Of a stretch of 64,000 bases of DNA, positions 33,338 to 44,595 are shown one piece after another. The DNA comes from Symbiodinium natans (taxonomy: Eukaryota > Sar > Dinophyceae > Suessiales > Symbiodiniaceae), in the NCBI GenBank assembly GCA_905221605.1, contig CAJNDS010000350.1, positions 95,681 to 159,680 on the forward strand. Reading direction: 5' to 3'. The notes beneath the pieces are model-generated. The model had not been told where the DNA came from, ran no database searches, and worked only from the letters and a program-made list of their open reading frames with translations. The translations under genes were made by a program, and so were the position numbers. The stretch's first letter is position 1. Each line of letters begins with the position of its first letter.

Positions 33338-34367
33338 GTGTGTGCGTGTGTCTGCGTGCGTGTAAATGGCATCAGCCTTTGAGACTTAGGCCGCGGCCTC
33401 ATTGTCCACAGAATCGAAGAAAATTGCGGAGATTGCAAAAGCCATCCATTCTGCAAAACTCTGGACCCAAACGAAAAGTTGGTGTATGACGACAATGGAC
33501 GTCACTGGGAGGACAGCTTCATCGAAGGCGTGCCCCGAAAATTAGGAAACACTGCGTACCTCGAGGAAGCCCAAACCTAATCTCCCTCATTATCAATCTA
33601 CCATATGCTCAGTAGAAAGTCCATGTTTCTGGTGTGCACGTGAAGGCAGTCCGCTTGCGGAATGGGGGAACTGCAGCAAGCTTGACGGAAAGCCCTTGGT
33701 TACAACGAAAAATCGGCGTTTCTACTTGGTTCAGAAGGCAATGCTTCACGAGTTTCCCGCTTGCTTTCCGTGTGGCGCCACCGACTTCTGTGACAAAGCC
33801 AACTTCTTCCCACTCGTGAGCTCGTACGAGATTGGAGCACCTCTTTCTGAATGGGGGTGTGACAGAGTGGCTTGGATACCATGTCTAATGTTTCGCGTTT
33901 GTTCTTGGTGAGACACCTGCAAATTGCCTGCAAAACCATGTGTCCGTTACAAAGTCGACTCAGTAGACACATGCACATAAAGGTTTGTGGCAGCCTAGCA
34001 TCACCTTGCAGAGCCCCGCAATGCAACCATGTAAAGAGCCTTATCAAGCCTCCCGGTCCTTCTCGTTCTTCCTTCGATTTGTTGGGTGCCAAGGTTGGAT
34101 TCGGCATGGTAGTCAGCCCTTCTGACCAATGGACAGCATTATACCTTGTGAATTTTGATGAGTGATAGGCAAGTTTCCAGGTTTCAGAACTCGATTCTGA
34201 AGGTAGTCTCTGCTGCCTGGTCACACAGCCAGGCAATGTGGAAGCTGTTAGATTCCGGAGCAGAGCAGACAGTCTCTCCTTCGTTCGAATTTGACGACGG
34301 AGGTAGCGTCGGCCGAACTTGCCGAACAGCTGTCTTAAAGTGCGATGAAGTTCACGCTCCGAGCTGA
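31100..34367 (+). CDS. Secreted multi-exon protein: helical bundle plus Cys-rich modules
   Basis: The start MMLRCIAAAICVLGARSA is a signal peptide, followed by acidic residues and DVLVQTLLSAQ. A long exon (31100 to about 32200-32350) encodes mostly helices, including hydrophobic GGPVLSLMFMQVHWSFLIEY. Helix order and the buried hydrophobic helix remind me of the N-terminal bundle of three-domain Cry (delta-endotoxin) proteins; this is tentative. Further stretches are up to 32584 (VKIPEWEQKKDDVEKKLDRL), 33036 to about 33200, 33390-33527 (EENCGDCKSHPFCKTLDP), 33613-33907 (SPCFWCAREGSPLAEWGNC) and 34181-34367 (stop TGA). The last junction is GT-AG, phase 2 on both sides; 33528-33612 is a possible GC-AG intron. 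A TAG at 32354 lies in frame between two coding stretches and must be spliced out, or the gene is broken. Function is unknown; extracellular location is likely. Confidence 0.55.
32585..33035 (+). repeat. Intron filled with (GTGGGC)n and (GT)n
   Basis: After CAG|GT at 32584-32586 comes a GT/GC-rich stretch. About 28 copies of the hexamer GTGGGC follow (32730-32910), then about 40 GT dinucleotides (32910-32990), ending at TTGCAG. Coding sequence in matching phase lies on both sides. The frames reading VGVGVG, GRGRGR or THTHTH are artefacts. Confidence 0.85.
33297..33360 (+). repeat. (GT)n microsatellite in the next intron
   Basis: About 24 GT units with two GC interruptions lie between the exon ending near 33200 and the exon starting at 33390. 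Confidence 0.9.
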
Positions 34368-34369
34368 AA

Positions 34370-35300
34370 AGCAGCTTCTCTGCATCGTTTACACCTAATT
34401 AGTGGATCCTGGCGGACCGTCGCCGAATAGGTTGAAGAGCCGCAGAGGGTCCTGCAGGAAAACGGCTGTTTGAGTCTTGCTTGGGTATGCTTTGCGTGCC
34501 ATCTGGCAGCACCACAACGGATGGAAAGAAGCGAGATTAGCGAGATTCGGCTGAATTCGCCTGCAATTCCTGCAAGACCGACCGGATCTTTTTTTGATGT
34601 GACGCAATATTGCACAGATGCTGAAAGGCTGCTTCCAGGCCTCTCTTGTTTTGTAACAGCAAGAGACTCTAATCTGAAGCATCTAGCTTGATTCGATTGG
34701 AAACGGCTTCTCTACATCGTTTGCACCAAATTAGTGGTTTCTGGCGGACAGTCGCCGTAACAGGTTGAAGTGCCGCAGAGGTTTGCAGGAAAACGTCAGA
34801 GGACTGTTTGAGCCTGAGCCCGTTGCGTTGCTTGATGTTGCTCGTGTATGTTTCCGGCGGGCCATGGATTCCAGTAGACGTGACCTGGTGCAGACTGGTA
34901 CAGAGCTCGCAAGCTACTTTGAACGTATGCGCCTGCACAGTAGGTCTGGGTGTCTTGGTGGTAGCCGGCTTCGCGGACAGTCGCTGTAGTAGGTTGAAGA
35001 GCCGCGCAGGCTGTGCACGCTCAGAGCCGGTGCAGATTTGACACAGTGTTGCACAGGTGTTGAAAGGCTGTTGCCAGAACTCGCTCATTCTTGTACCAGA
35101 AAAGCAACATTAGCCGAAGGTATGCAACCGAGATTGCATTCTGAGCGAATTCGGATCGGCAACCCTTCCAGAGGTTTTGTGGAACGATGATTCTGAAGAG
35201 GCTTTTCTACATCAATTAGTATCATGTAGTGGATCCTGGTGGACAGTCGCCGTAACAGGTTGAAGATCCGCGGGAGAAAACAGCCGAGGGCCGGTGATCC
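34370..35300 (+). repeat. Dispersed repeat family, four-core cluster
   Basis: Cores near 34411, 34744, 34973 and 35242 are spaced 220-335 bases apart. Between cores the shared segments GCTGAAAGGCTGCTTCCAG, CTTGTTTTGTAAC and GGCTTCTCTACATCGTTTGC can be followed. The array starts right after the stop codon of the upstream gene, so its 3' UTR probably contains this repeat. A frame at 35239-35547 is open but starts inside the repeat and is not called. Confidence 0.85.
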
Positions 35301-35900
35301 TGAGCTGTGTAGCGCAAGTGTGGTCCTTTCATGCGTGGACTGCTTGGAAGGCTTCTGTCCTGGACAAGGATACGCAGGGTGCGCAGAGCCTCAGCGTGCT
35401 GCGCCTAATCTAATTACGGATTGTCGACCTGCCTTTTGGACTCAGGCTCGGGTCAAAGAAAGCGGGCAGCGCAGACCTGTACCCGGAGACTTGGCTGACT
35501 TTTGCAGGGGGGGGGGTTGGTTTTCTAGCAAAGCTAGACGTTTTTGAATTGGGTTCCTAAACCTCAACCCAGAAGCCCTGGGCCCGGAGCCCACTCAGGC
35601 TTTAGGTTGTTTGGGATTTTGGGTGCTTAGTGCAGTTTTTGGGTTCGGGGTGTCTGGGCGTCAGGGTTTTTGAGGGGCGCAAGGGCTGCTAGGGTTATTA
35701 GGGTTAGAGTACGGTTTAGCTTCATTCAAGGTCTAGGAGTCTAGGGTCTTTAGGCTTTAAGGTTTCAGGTTTAAGGTTTCAGAGTTTTTGGGTTTGGCAA
35801 GTTGAAAGCTTTTGGAGTTTGATGTTGTGAGTGTTTAGTGTCAAGGACGACGTATCTTTTGGAAGTCCTACTGCCCCCCTGCCAGAACTACAGCAGCCTC
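35301..35900. other. No supported gene; GGGTTT-rich spacer
   Basis: A G-run at 35506-35514 is followed by GGGTTTAGGG-like motifs scattered from 35600 to 35800. Confidence 0.45.
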
Positions 35901-35927
35901 GTCAAAAGCTTCCAGTAAAACGTGGGT

Positions 35928-36465
35928 CTTTTCCGTGGCTTGGTCTGGCCAGCTGCTGGCGGTTGGCGTCCAGGACAGGAAGGTGCAGGTTTATGACGAC
36001 GAGCAGGCGGGATGGGCAAAGGGAGGATCCGACAAGGGGCCAGTTGGCCAAAAAAGTGGAATCGACACTTCCTGCAATGTCGGGCAACCTGCTGGGTTTA
36101 GTCGCGTCAGCTCGCAGCATGTCTCAACTCTTGTGGATTTTAAAGGAAGCATGACGCACACCTCCACAGGGGCCCTTGTTTTTTGCGAGTAAGCGACGGG
36201 CGTGGACGCGCATGATAATTACCTCCCATTAGACACTCCACATAGTTCCGATAGGACTACAGCCTCGTCGCAACCCTCACGGGCGCTACAAACGACATTG
36301 AGTCCATGGCTTGGTTTGGCCGGCTGCTGGCGGTCGGCGGCAAAGACTCTGCGGATCTACGACGGCGAGCAGGCGGGATGGGTCCGACAAAGTCGGCCAA
36401 ACAAGCGAAAACAAGTGGAATCACGGCGTGTCTCAACTCTTAGGTTCGACTTCAGGAAGGCCTGA
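35928..36465 (+). pseudogene. Two WD40-like segments, decayed or split
   Basis: Segment 1 (about 35928-36020) reads SVAWSGQLLAVGVQDRKVQV then YDDEQAGW, a typical WD40 blade strand pattern. Segment 2 (about 36257-36400) reads DYSLVATLTGATNDIESMAW, GRLLAVGGKD, then needs a frame change to LRIYDGEQAG. The two segments share enough bases (GGCGAGCAGGCGGGATGGG-type) to be tandem duplicates. Intact WD40 proteins have several blades of about 40 residues. Here they are isolated and one is frameshifted, so this is a decayed gene or a gene with very small exons. Confidence 0.5.
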
Positions 36466-36780
36466 GCAGCCTAAGCAGTGAAGGAGTCTAACTTCCCGAC
36501 GGACATTTTTCTTGGCGCAGATGCCCAAAACTGCAACGGGACTCTGTGGCGGAAGCTCCGCGGAAGCTGTCTCTTCATAGCTCCCGGGGTTCATCACCAG
36601 TTTCTGCACCAGACAGCTACTGTAAAAGCATGTCGACACATGACAGAACTTACAACCTCTAGTGACACTCCTCTCCAGGACTTAGCCTTACCAGCCCCAC
36701 ACACACTCCGGAGTCCTCCTAGGGGAACCAGGAGTAGTTCATCTTCCAGTGTGCGCAAGAGTCATGTTAAATCACAAACC

Positions 36781-36985
36781 TTACTCCCACGTTGTTCTCC
36801 CTCTCCCCATCTCCCCATCTCCCCATGTCCCCATGTCCCTATGTCCCCATGTCCCAATGTCCCTCTGTCCCTCTCTCCCTCTCTCCCTCTCTCCCTCTCT
36901 CCCTCTCTCCCTCTCTCCCCCTCTCTCCCTCTCTCCCCCTCTCTCCCTCTCCCCCTCTCCCCCTCTCCCCCCCTCCCCGTTTCTC
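36781..36985 (+). repeat. C/T-rich minisatellite (CCCTCTCT, TCCCCATC/G)
   Basis: 8-9-bp units run from CTCCCCAT through (CCCTCTCT)n to CCCCCTCTC. The tract is polypyrimidine on the plus strand for about 200 bases. Open frames on both strands are repeat artefacts. Confidence 0.9.
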
Positions 36986-37515
36986 GCTTTATCTCTTTGG
37001 TATGCAGGCGAGGGGGGGGGCTGTACGGGGGTGTGGGGTGGTGAGGCGCGGGTGTGCGCTGGGGCTTTCAGAGCTTCTGAACAGGTCAAGGAAAGAAGGG
37101 GGAGATGAGACCCTTTATCAATGTTTCAATAGGTCAATAAAGAGGTGGGTGGGGCGACAAAAGCAAAAGGGACCAAAGGCTTCACTGCCGCCGCTCGCGC
37201 CAAGGATCCGCGAAATCAAAAGCACAGCCGAGGTGCGAAAAAGCGACGGGCATGACATCTCAAGTCTGGCATATGAGACACCCGTACTCGCAGGTGTTTG
37301 GACAAACGGAAGCCGACGGAACAGGAAACGGCATGACAGATTCCTCATGATCCCTCTCGCAAGCGGGGCCCCTGAAACAGGTTTGAACATGTTTGAAACC
37401 ACCTAGCTGTGACCTTGGCTGGCAACATCCGTCTCAGATTAGGCATGATGAGGCCATAAGGCGATTGGCTAAGACTGGCTAGAGACTGGACCCGCCGTTT
37501 CCTGTTGTGCTGGTG

Positions 37516-37549
37516 GTGCCAGGACTACAGCCTGATCAGAACTCTCGAA
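37516..37549 (+). CDS. Third WD40-like fragment, possible exon
   Basis: The plus frame DYSLIRTLENPPYHAVSVAW is a good start of a WD40 blade and meets a donor-like TTG|GTGAGG. It resembles the segments at 35.9 and 36.3 kb. It may be an exon of the same gene, or a relic. Confidence 0.4.
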
Positions 37550-37701
37550 AACCCGCCCTACCATGCCGTGTCCGTGGCTTGGTGAGGGCACACACTTCAA
37601 CTGGGGCTTGTTGATTGAATTCAGCGACGCCTCGCAAGCGGGTGGGGGCCTGTTGTTTTTTTTCTGGAGTTTTGGGGTGCTCTTGCTTGCCTTGCCGGCA
37701 G

Positions 37702-38368
37702 TGCAACGCATTGCCTTTGAACGAGGACACAGAGTTCTTCATGATTGGAATGGACGACATTAGTCTCGTTCTTGGCGGCCCGAAAGTAGCTAAACAACTT
37801 GCCAGGCTCCTGCCCCTCCTCATGTCTGGCAAAGGCACGGGCGACAACGGCGCCGGCGACAAGGGCACGGGCGACAAGTGCACGGACAAGAAGGAAAGCA
37901 TTCTCCCATATTCTCCCCATTTTCGTTGCCACTCGCCCCTGTGGAGAATGCAGTTGCGGAGGGCTGAGTGAGTTTGACTTCGGCTTCAGCAGGGGATTGC
38001 CATCCTTGTGGCCATTTGCAAGTCGAGAAAAGCACTTCTTCAAAACAACTGGAGGTTGCCTCGGCACATGTACTCCCCTGCAGGAAGCAGGTGAGAGCTG
38101 TGATTCCTGCACAGCTAACGAGGCTTGGGTGAAGCTACCGTGGCTCGAGGTGGACAATCTTTGCGACTCTGAAGATTGCCGCTGCGGCACGTGTGCAGAT
38201 GATAGAAGCAAGCTGGCAATTGCTGAGGGCTGTTCCAAGAATGCTGACTGCATGTCTGACGATTGCATGAGGGAGACCTTGCTTGGAAGTAGGGCAGGTT
38301 GTTGCGTTATCGCTTTTTCCCAGAGAGTCGTATCAGAGCAATCCGAGTGTTGCATTGCTCAGTCTTGA
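37702..38368 (+). CDS. Cys-rich protein, last two exons
   Basis: Exon 37702-37877 follows a pyrimidine-rich CCGGCAG and reads GMDDISLVLGGPKVAKQLAR, then a Gly/Asp repeat (GTGDNGAGDKG). A 76-base GT-AG intron in phase 2 joins exon 37954-38368, which ends in TGA. Exon 2 has dense Cys: GGCLGTCTPLQEAGESCDSC, LCDSEDCRCGTCADD, CSKNADCMSDDCM, then CC pairs near the end. This looks like a disulphide-rich extracellular domain. Upstream exons are not identified, and the WD40-like fragment at 37.5 kb is not obviously part of it. Family unknown. Confidence 0.5.
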
Positions 38369-38888
38369 TAGAAGGAAAGTCGGCACACTTACAACAAACA
38401 TTCCACCCTCAACCTGCAGCATTTACTCGTCTACTTCAAGAGCACTCACCCTGGTTATAGCTCAACCAACATCACAAACAACCACCAGAGGGTTTAGAGG
38501 TTTAGAGAGTTCAGAGGGTTTAGAGGGTTTAGGGTGTGGGTTGGGGGGTTTCGAGCAAAGCCTTGAATTGGGTTTTCGAAGGCTTAAACTCGGAAGCCTA
38601 TAACTTGTCGCGCTTCACAGACCCCTGGCCCTGACCCCAAACCCGAATCCAAAATAACCCCTTACAAATAGCCCTGAAACTCCGTGCCAAAGTGGTGGCC
38701 AGATAGTCATCTTTCGCTTCTAAAGGGACCGCAGGTTTAATGGGGCAGTGTTTATAAGGGTTGAGGGGGGAGAACCATTTGAGAGAGCGTGACCCTTAAC
38801 CCGGTAGCTCGTAAACCCCAAAATCCAACAACGAATGCCGAGGAGCTTGCGCTTTGAACAAGAGCCTCCACTCCGCGGCATCTTCATC
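38369..38888. other. Spacer at the border to the satellite half
   Basis: A GGTTTAGAG-type short repeat lies at 38490-38545. No gene is supported. Confidence 0.5.
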
Positions 38889-39230
38889 TTCCCCATCTTT
38901 GACAATCAAGCACAAATTGCTGACATCAAATCGTACACCTTGCTATGCCTCGTATAGATACCGACCCACCGAAGGCCATACAATTCAGTAAACAATACAA
39001 ATTTCTTCAAGATCGATTTATCTCCAATCCTTTATTCTCGACCCACCGAAGACTTTCCAATTATATATATTTGACAATCCAGCACAAACTACTGGCAACA
39101 AATCGTACTTCTTCTCATCTTTGACAATTAAGTACAAATTGCTGGCAACAAATCGTACTTCTTCTCAGCTTTGCCAATCAAGCACAAATTGTTGGCAATA
39201 AATCGTACACTTTGTCGTATAATTTTCGAT
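38889..39230 (+). repeat. Satellite S, plus orientation, four dispersed units
   Basis: Units of the form CATCTTTGACAATCAAGC, ACAAATTG, then GGCAACAAATCGTACTTCT are about 50-60 bases long. The same unit recurs at 48.2-48.6 kb in this orientation and at 55.8-62.6 kb in reverse. Confidence 0.9.
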
Positions 39231-39990
39231 CTACCGAAGGTAATATAATTAAAAAAATATTTAAATTTCTCAAGGTCGAGATATTGTTAATTTTTTAATC
39301 TCGACCCATCGAAGACTTTACAACTACATAAACGACTTGACTTTCTTTTAGATCTATTTTCGATCTGTAAAATTTAAGGCTTATGATTTAGGGTGTCGGG
39401 TTTAGACTTATTTGGATCCCCGACACTGATTATTTTGATTATACGTATCGTCAGGGAATCATTGAAGATTTTGTAATTTGCAAAATTTTTAAATATGGAG
39501 AAGATGAATGGAATTTTTCATTTGGTTCAGGGAATTTTTGAAAACCTCGGACGATGATTGAAATTGGAGAGTACTTTCGAACGAGGAGAATATGAATTTA
39601 AAATCTTCATTTGATTTTTGATTTGACAATGATTCTTCGATATATCTTAGATCTTTCATAGAATTATATTTGAGATTTTCATAGATATCTAGAATCAATT
39701 GAAATTCAAAATAATGAAATCTTTAATTTTGGTTTCATCATGATTTAGGGAATCATTCAAAAAATCTCATAATTCGCATAATTTTAAAATATCGAGAATA
39801 TGATTTGAAATGATCATCTGATTTAGGATTCGGCAATGATTTTTTGGAAAATCTTAGATTCATGGAATATCTGAACTTTCGGAATCACCCGAATTGAGGT
39901 TTAGGTTTTCTGGGTTGGGAATAAAGGTTCCACTACAACAATGATGACGTGGGTGCCCTTTGAAAATTCCTGGAATTTTCGGGACCCCGG
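39231..39990 (+). repeat. AT-rich module A, related to 48576-49410
   Basis: Shared landmarks with the second module are GACCCACCGAAGG, a TTTAGGGTGTCGGGTT segment followed by CCCCGACA, and repeated GGGAATCATTGAAAATCTC-type lines. The order is the same in both. No coding frame is credible. Confidence 0.8.
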
Positions 39991-42040
39991 GTTCAGGATT
40001 TAAGGATTTTACGGTTTAGGGTTTTGGTTTAATAGAAATTGTATAGGGTTTGTGTCCGGAGTTTTGTCGAGTTTTGGGGGGTTTTGTTTTTTGTTGTAAT
40101 GGTTTGGGTTTTGTCGGGTGCGGCGGGGGGTGGGTGGTTTTGGTGGGTTGAGGGATTGGGGTTGGGGGTCTGTGGTTGAGGGGTTGGGGTTTGAGGGGCT
40201 AGGGTTATTGAGGGCTTGAACTGAGGAGGGGCTGAGAGGGCTTATTGAGGGATGGGGGAGGAATTATTGAAGGGAGTTGCTGAAGGAAGGGGTTATTGAA
40301 GGGAGGGGTTATTGAAGGGAGGAAATATTCACTTTCTCTCATTCCATCTTCCTCGTTTCTTCACTCTTTCTCACTCTCACTCTCACTCCCACTCTCAATA
40401 TTATGATTTTTTCATTTGGATGATATTCTAAATTCTTGGACTAAACCTAAGACCCTAAGGCCCTTACATCTCGTCCTTGCGTCGCCTTACGCCGTGCTAG
40501 TGATTAGCCATATCGGCAAATATATTAATGGAATATAATATCGATAAACTTTTCTAAAATATTATATTATATATCGTATAATGGAATATTCTAGAATTAG
40601 AAATTTGCCTAATATTAGAATTTAAGATTCTTAATCCTCATATTCGTCCTTACGCTATAGTAAATCTTGGCGCCATAATAATACGAAAATAATATATATG
40701 AGATGGCCCCAAATAATCACGAAAGGAAAGAGATTTAGAATAATATCCAATTGGCATAATATATCCAAAGATTTTCCAGATTACCGAAATAAATAATCGA
40801 AATATTATCATCATAACGACAATCCCGACTCCAAACCCCCAAATAACCCCACAAAATACAAAAGTCCTCAATCCTCAATAACCCCATAACAGCCCCTCCG
40901 TTCTCTTCACTTATAATATTATGAGAAGCTCGCGCCTGTAATAATATTATAGTGTGAGAACGAAACACAACGAAGTAAAACGCACAAAGATAATAAAATT
41001 CACGCGCTTATTTCATTCGCTTGTAATTTCATTATACTATTAGTGCGTGTACTTCGTGCATGTGTAACCGCTTCTAATGTATCACCTGGTTAGTACTAAA
41101 TAACCTCTCTCCGGCTCTTGGCACTCACATCCTATTAACCGTGTATTCCTGGTACTATATTATAAGGAGATTTCCCTAGACTTATTGATGCCTTATCAAT
41201 AGATTTATTATATTCCCCGGGCCCCTATTATTCTCTTCATTTCGCCCGGGATATGAAGATAATAAAATAATGATGGGTAGTGGAGGCGTGGGGAAATCTA
41301 TGGTATTCCATAATGATTTCTACTTCTGTCAATCTTTCTTCGAAATAATATCTCAGATTAAGAAGATAAACGATTTGAGAAAAATCATGACCCTATATCT
41401 GTTGTGCGTGGGGACCCTTCCAATAGTATTATAGAGTCCCAAGTTCCCATGGCCACAAATGCGATTTTTCGGGGAAAAAGATGTCGTGAGGCCGTAACAA
41501 GGCCACAATAGGCTACAAACGTGTATTTTCGGTCTCAATAATATTATATGAGGTGATTCACGCAAAGAAGTGCATTTCGAGGCCTTTGGGGTTAAGGGTT
41601 TCGGGTCTGGGATCAAGGAATGAAAGGAGGGACCCTGATAAGGCAATTTGTAAGTTTTGTGGTTCATTGAGGATGGTATCTTGGGAGTTTGCTTGTGAAT
41701 TCAAATTGATATAATAATGATTCGAGTTATGATATAAGATTATAGGATATAAATCTTAAATCGTATTCCTTAAATCCTGCCTCCGCATTAAACCATTCGT
41801 TCAAGATCTTGCTAAATAACTTCCTGCCCACCACGCTCACGCGTCAGACTCTCAGATATCTATATAGAGATGCCGAAAATACTTGGATATTTTGTTTGTC
41901 CGAACTTCTTCAGGATTTTAGCGTATGTCTGTTTCTACTTAGTAGGCGGATATGCCGTCGATGGAATCGACGGGTCCCCTCTAGTCTTTGAAATCCTCGG
42001 AATTTTTCGAAATAATTGAAATTGGATAATATGAATTTAA
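39991..42040. other. AT-rich DNA unique to the first module
   Basis: There is no counterpart in the second module, so it is either inserted here or lost there. It has a G/T-rich start (40020-40340) with GAAGGGAGGGGTTATT repeats, a CACTCT run (40365-40398), and many AATATTATA palindromes (40500-41560). No gene is supported. Confidence 0.55.
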
Positions 42041-42395
42041 AATCTCAGATAAGGGGCCTTGGGAGGCCTATATCATTTTCCGGGAGTAGGGCCTTGTCCC
42101 CAACTCTTCCAAATCTTTCTTAACCTTGATCTAGAATAAAAAAGATAGGGATTTTCGGCAAAGAGGTCCAAATAAATTGAAGATATGGACCAAAGAGGTT
42201 TGAGTAAATCGAAGATTTCTTGCGAAATATAATTACGACGCGGTCTTCTCGCATGAAGAGGGTAGCTTTAGTAAAATTGAAATATTTATTCCTTCGTGGG
42301 ATTAGTCATCTTTTTTTGATACGGTCTTTTCGCCGAAAAAGAGGACACAATCTACTTAGTTTCGAAACTTTGTGACCAAAATTCTTGCCAGGCCA
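42041..42395 (+). repeat. Module block preceding the 36-bp array, copy 1
   Basis: From GGCCTTGGGAGGCCTATATC to TTCTTGCCAGGCCATG it matches 49433-49784 with scattered differences. It ends just before the minisatellite in both places. Confidence 0.85.
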
Positions 42396-43845
42396 TGCTC
42401 CATTGGAGCCACCCACAAGCGGACAACAACGTGACACGGCCAACCCACCCACCCACAAGCGGACAACACCGTGACACGGCCAACCCACCCACAAAGGGAC
42501 AACTCCGTGACACGGCCAACCCACCCACAAGCAGACAACACCGTGACACGCCCAACTCACCAACAAGACCCCCACAAACGGACAACACTGTGACATGCCC
42601 AACCCACCCGCAAGCGGACAACACCGTGACATGCCTAACCCATCTACAAGCGGACAACACCATGATACGGCCAACCCACCCACAAGCGGTCAAGACCATG
42701 AGCGGTCAATACCATGACACGCCCAACCCCCCCAGAAGCGGACATCACTTTGACACACCCAACCCACCCACAAGCGGACAACACCGTGACACACCCAATC
42801 CACCCACAAGCGGACAACACCGTGACGCGCCCAACCCACTCCCTGCAGGTGGAGAACACTATGACACGCCCAACCCACCCACAACCGGACAACACCGTGA
42901 CACGCCCAACCCACCCACGAGCGGACAACACCATGACACGTCCAAGCCACCCACAAGCGAACAACACCGTGACACGCCCAACCCACCCGCAAGCGGACAA
43001 CACCAGGACACGCGCAACCCACCCCCTGCAACGAACAACACCGTGACACGCCCAACCCACCCACAAGCGGACAACACTTACGCCCAACCCACCTACAAGC
43101 GGACAACACCGCGACACGCCCAACCCACCCATAAGCGGACAACACCGTGACACGCCCAACCCACCCACAAGTGGACAACACCGTGACACGCCCAACCCAC
43201 CCATAAGCGAACAACAGCTTGACGTGCCCAACCCACCCACACACACCCAACCCACCCACAAGCGGACACCACCGTCACACGCCCAACCAGCCTGCAAGCG
43301 GACAACACAGGAACATGCCCAGCCCGCCCACAAGCGGACAACACCATGACATGCCCAACTCACCCGCAAGCGGACAACACCATGACACGCCCAACCCACC
43401 CACTAGCGGACAACACCATGACACGCCCAACCCATCCGCAAGCGGACAACACCGTGACACGCCCAACCCACCCACAAGCGGACAATACCATGACACCCCC
43501 AACCCACCCACAAGCGGACAACGCCATGACACGCCCAACCCACGCACGAGCGGACAACACCGTGACACGTCCAAGCCACCCACAAGCGAACAACACCGTG
43601 ACACGCCCAACCCACCCACAAGCGGACAACACCGTGACACGCGCAACCCACCCACAGGCGGACAACACCGTGACACGCCCAACCCACCCGCAAGCGGACA
43701 ACACCGTGACACACCCAACCCATCCACAAGCGGACAACACCGTGACACACCCAACCCACCCACAAGCGGACAACACAGTGACACGCCCAACCCACCCACA
43801 AGCGGACAACGCTCGAACATTCCCGCCCACCCACAAGCGCTTCGA
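42396..43845 (+). repeat. 36-bp minisatellite array, about 40 copies
   Basis: The unit is CCACCCACAAGCGGACAAC followed by ACCGTGACACGCCCAAC. Since 36 is divisible by three and the unit has no stop in most frames, both strands show long open frames (THPQADNTVTRP, GWVGRVTVLSAC). These are not genes. Variant units are interspersed rather than graded. Confidence 0.95.
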
Positions 43846-44307
43846 GTTCTATGTTTATTTGTGCGTTTGCTTTCGCGCCGCCCTCAGAAGTAAGAGTGGC
43901 TTGTCTCTAGAGGGAGCCCACTTTTTCTTTGAATTTAAGGCATGCCCTGAGACGGAGAATGGTGAAGCCCAGTTTGCAACGGCAATATTCATCTGCCCAA
44001 CCACTGACCACTGGCAGCTTCAACGCCCCCGCGCTTGGACGTTGTGCCCGCCCAATCCCCCCAACCCCCTCCTGCAAGTATTTTCCTTCTCCCATAGATT
44101 CCTTTCATTGCCTTGGGACACGGACTTGCCACAAAAGGATCCCCCTCTTTTGCTACGCGACATGAGGGGGGGGGAGCTTCCCAAGTGTAATGTTTGCAGT
44201 CCGTGGTCTGGCAGCAGTGGAGGCAAATTAGCAACTTCAGACGTTGACCAAGGCCCAAGCGTTAGCTGTCAGTGTAGTTTCCCCCTACGTGTGTAGTGTG
44301 TGGCAAG
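43846..44307. other. No supported gene
   Basis: Apparently unique sequence after the array, with a G-run at 44167-44175. Several short open frames overlap without recognisable features. Confidence 0.4.
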
Positions 44308-44595
44308 ATGGGCAAGGCAGCCGATGGCGCAGCGCTTCTAGCTGCTGCGATGAAAACTGCCGTCTCTGCGCGCGCCCCTCGGCGCACCGTCCAGGCGATT
44401 GCTGCTGCGGTGACGGCTGTAGCTCTACGGTGTGACGGACACAAGGGTGTCCGCAGAATTGATGCTCCCAGCATCAATGAGGAAGATTTGGCGCCGAGAC
44501 TCCGCCGAACCCATGCGGCGCGGCGGAAGGCGAAGCGACAGAGGCGCGAGGCAGCTAAGGCCGCGGCTGCCATGGTGCCCCCAATTGAATCGTAA
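44308..44595 (+). CDS. Small basic Ala-rich protein or exon
   Basis: ATG 44308 opens a 95-residue frame: MGKAADGAALLAAAMKTAV, then RAPRRTVQAIAAAVTAVAL, and a strongly basic helix RRTHAARRKAKRQRREAAKA before the stop. The GC content contrasts sharply with the surrounding AT-rich satellites. The composition reminds me of the N-terminal ORFs of dinoflagellate retroelements, but I cannot confirm that. It may be a nucleic-acid-binding ORF1-like piece or the first exon of a host gene. Confidence 0.45.
   Translation: MGKAADGAALLAAAMKTAVSARAPRRTVQAIAAAVTAVALRCDGHKGVRRIDAPSINEEDLAPRLRRTHAARRKAKRQRREAAKAAAAMVPPIES

Noticed and set aside
36749-37108. Pro/Ser/Leu-rich long frames
   Set aside because: Translation of the CCCTCTCT minisatellite.
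42396-43893. Open frames of 140-316 codons on both strands
   Set aside because: All are translations of the 36-bp minisatellite; frames stay open because the unit is divisible by three and lacks stops.
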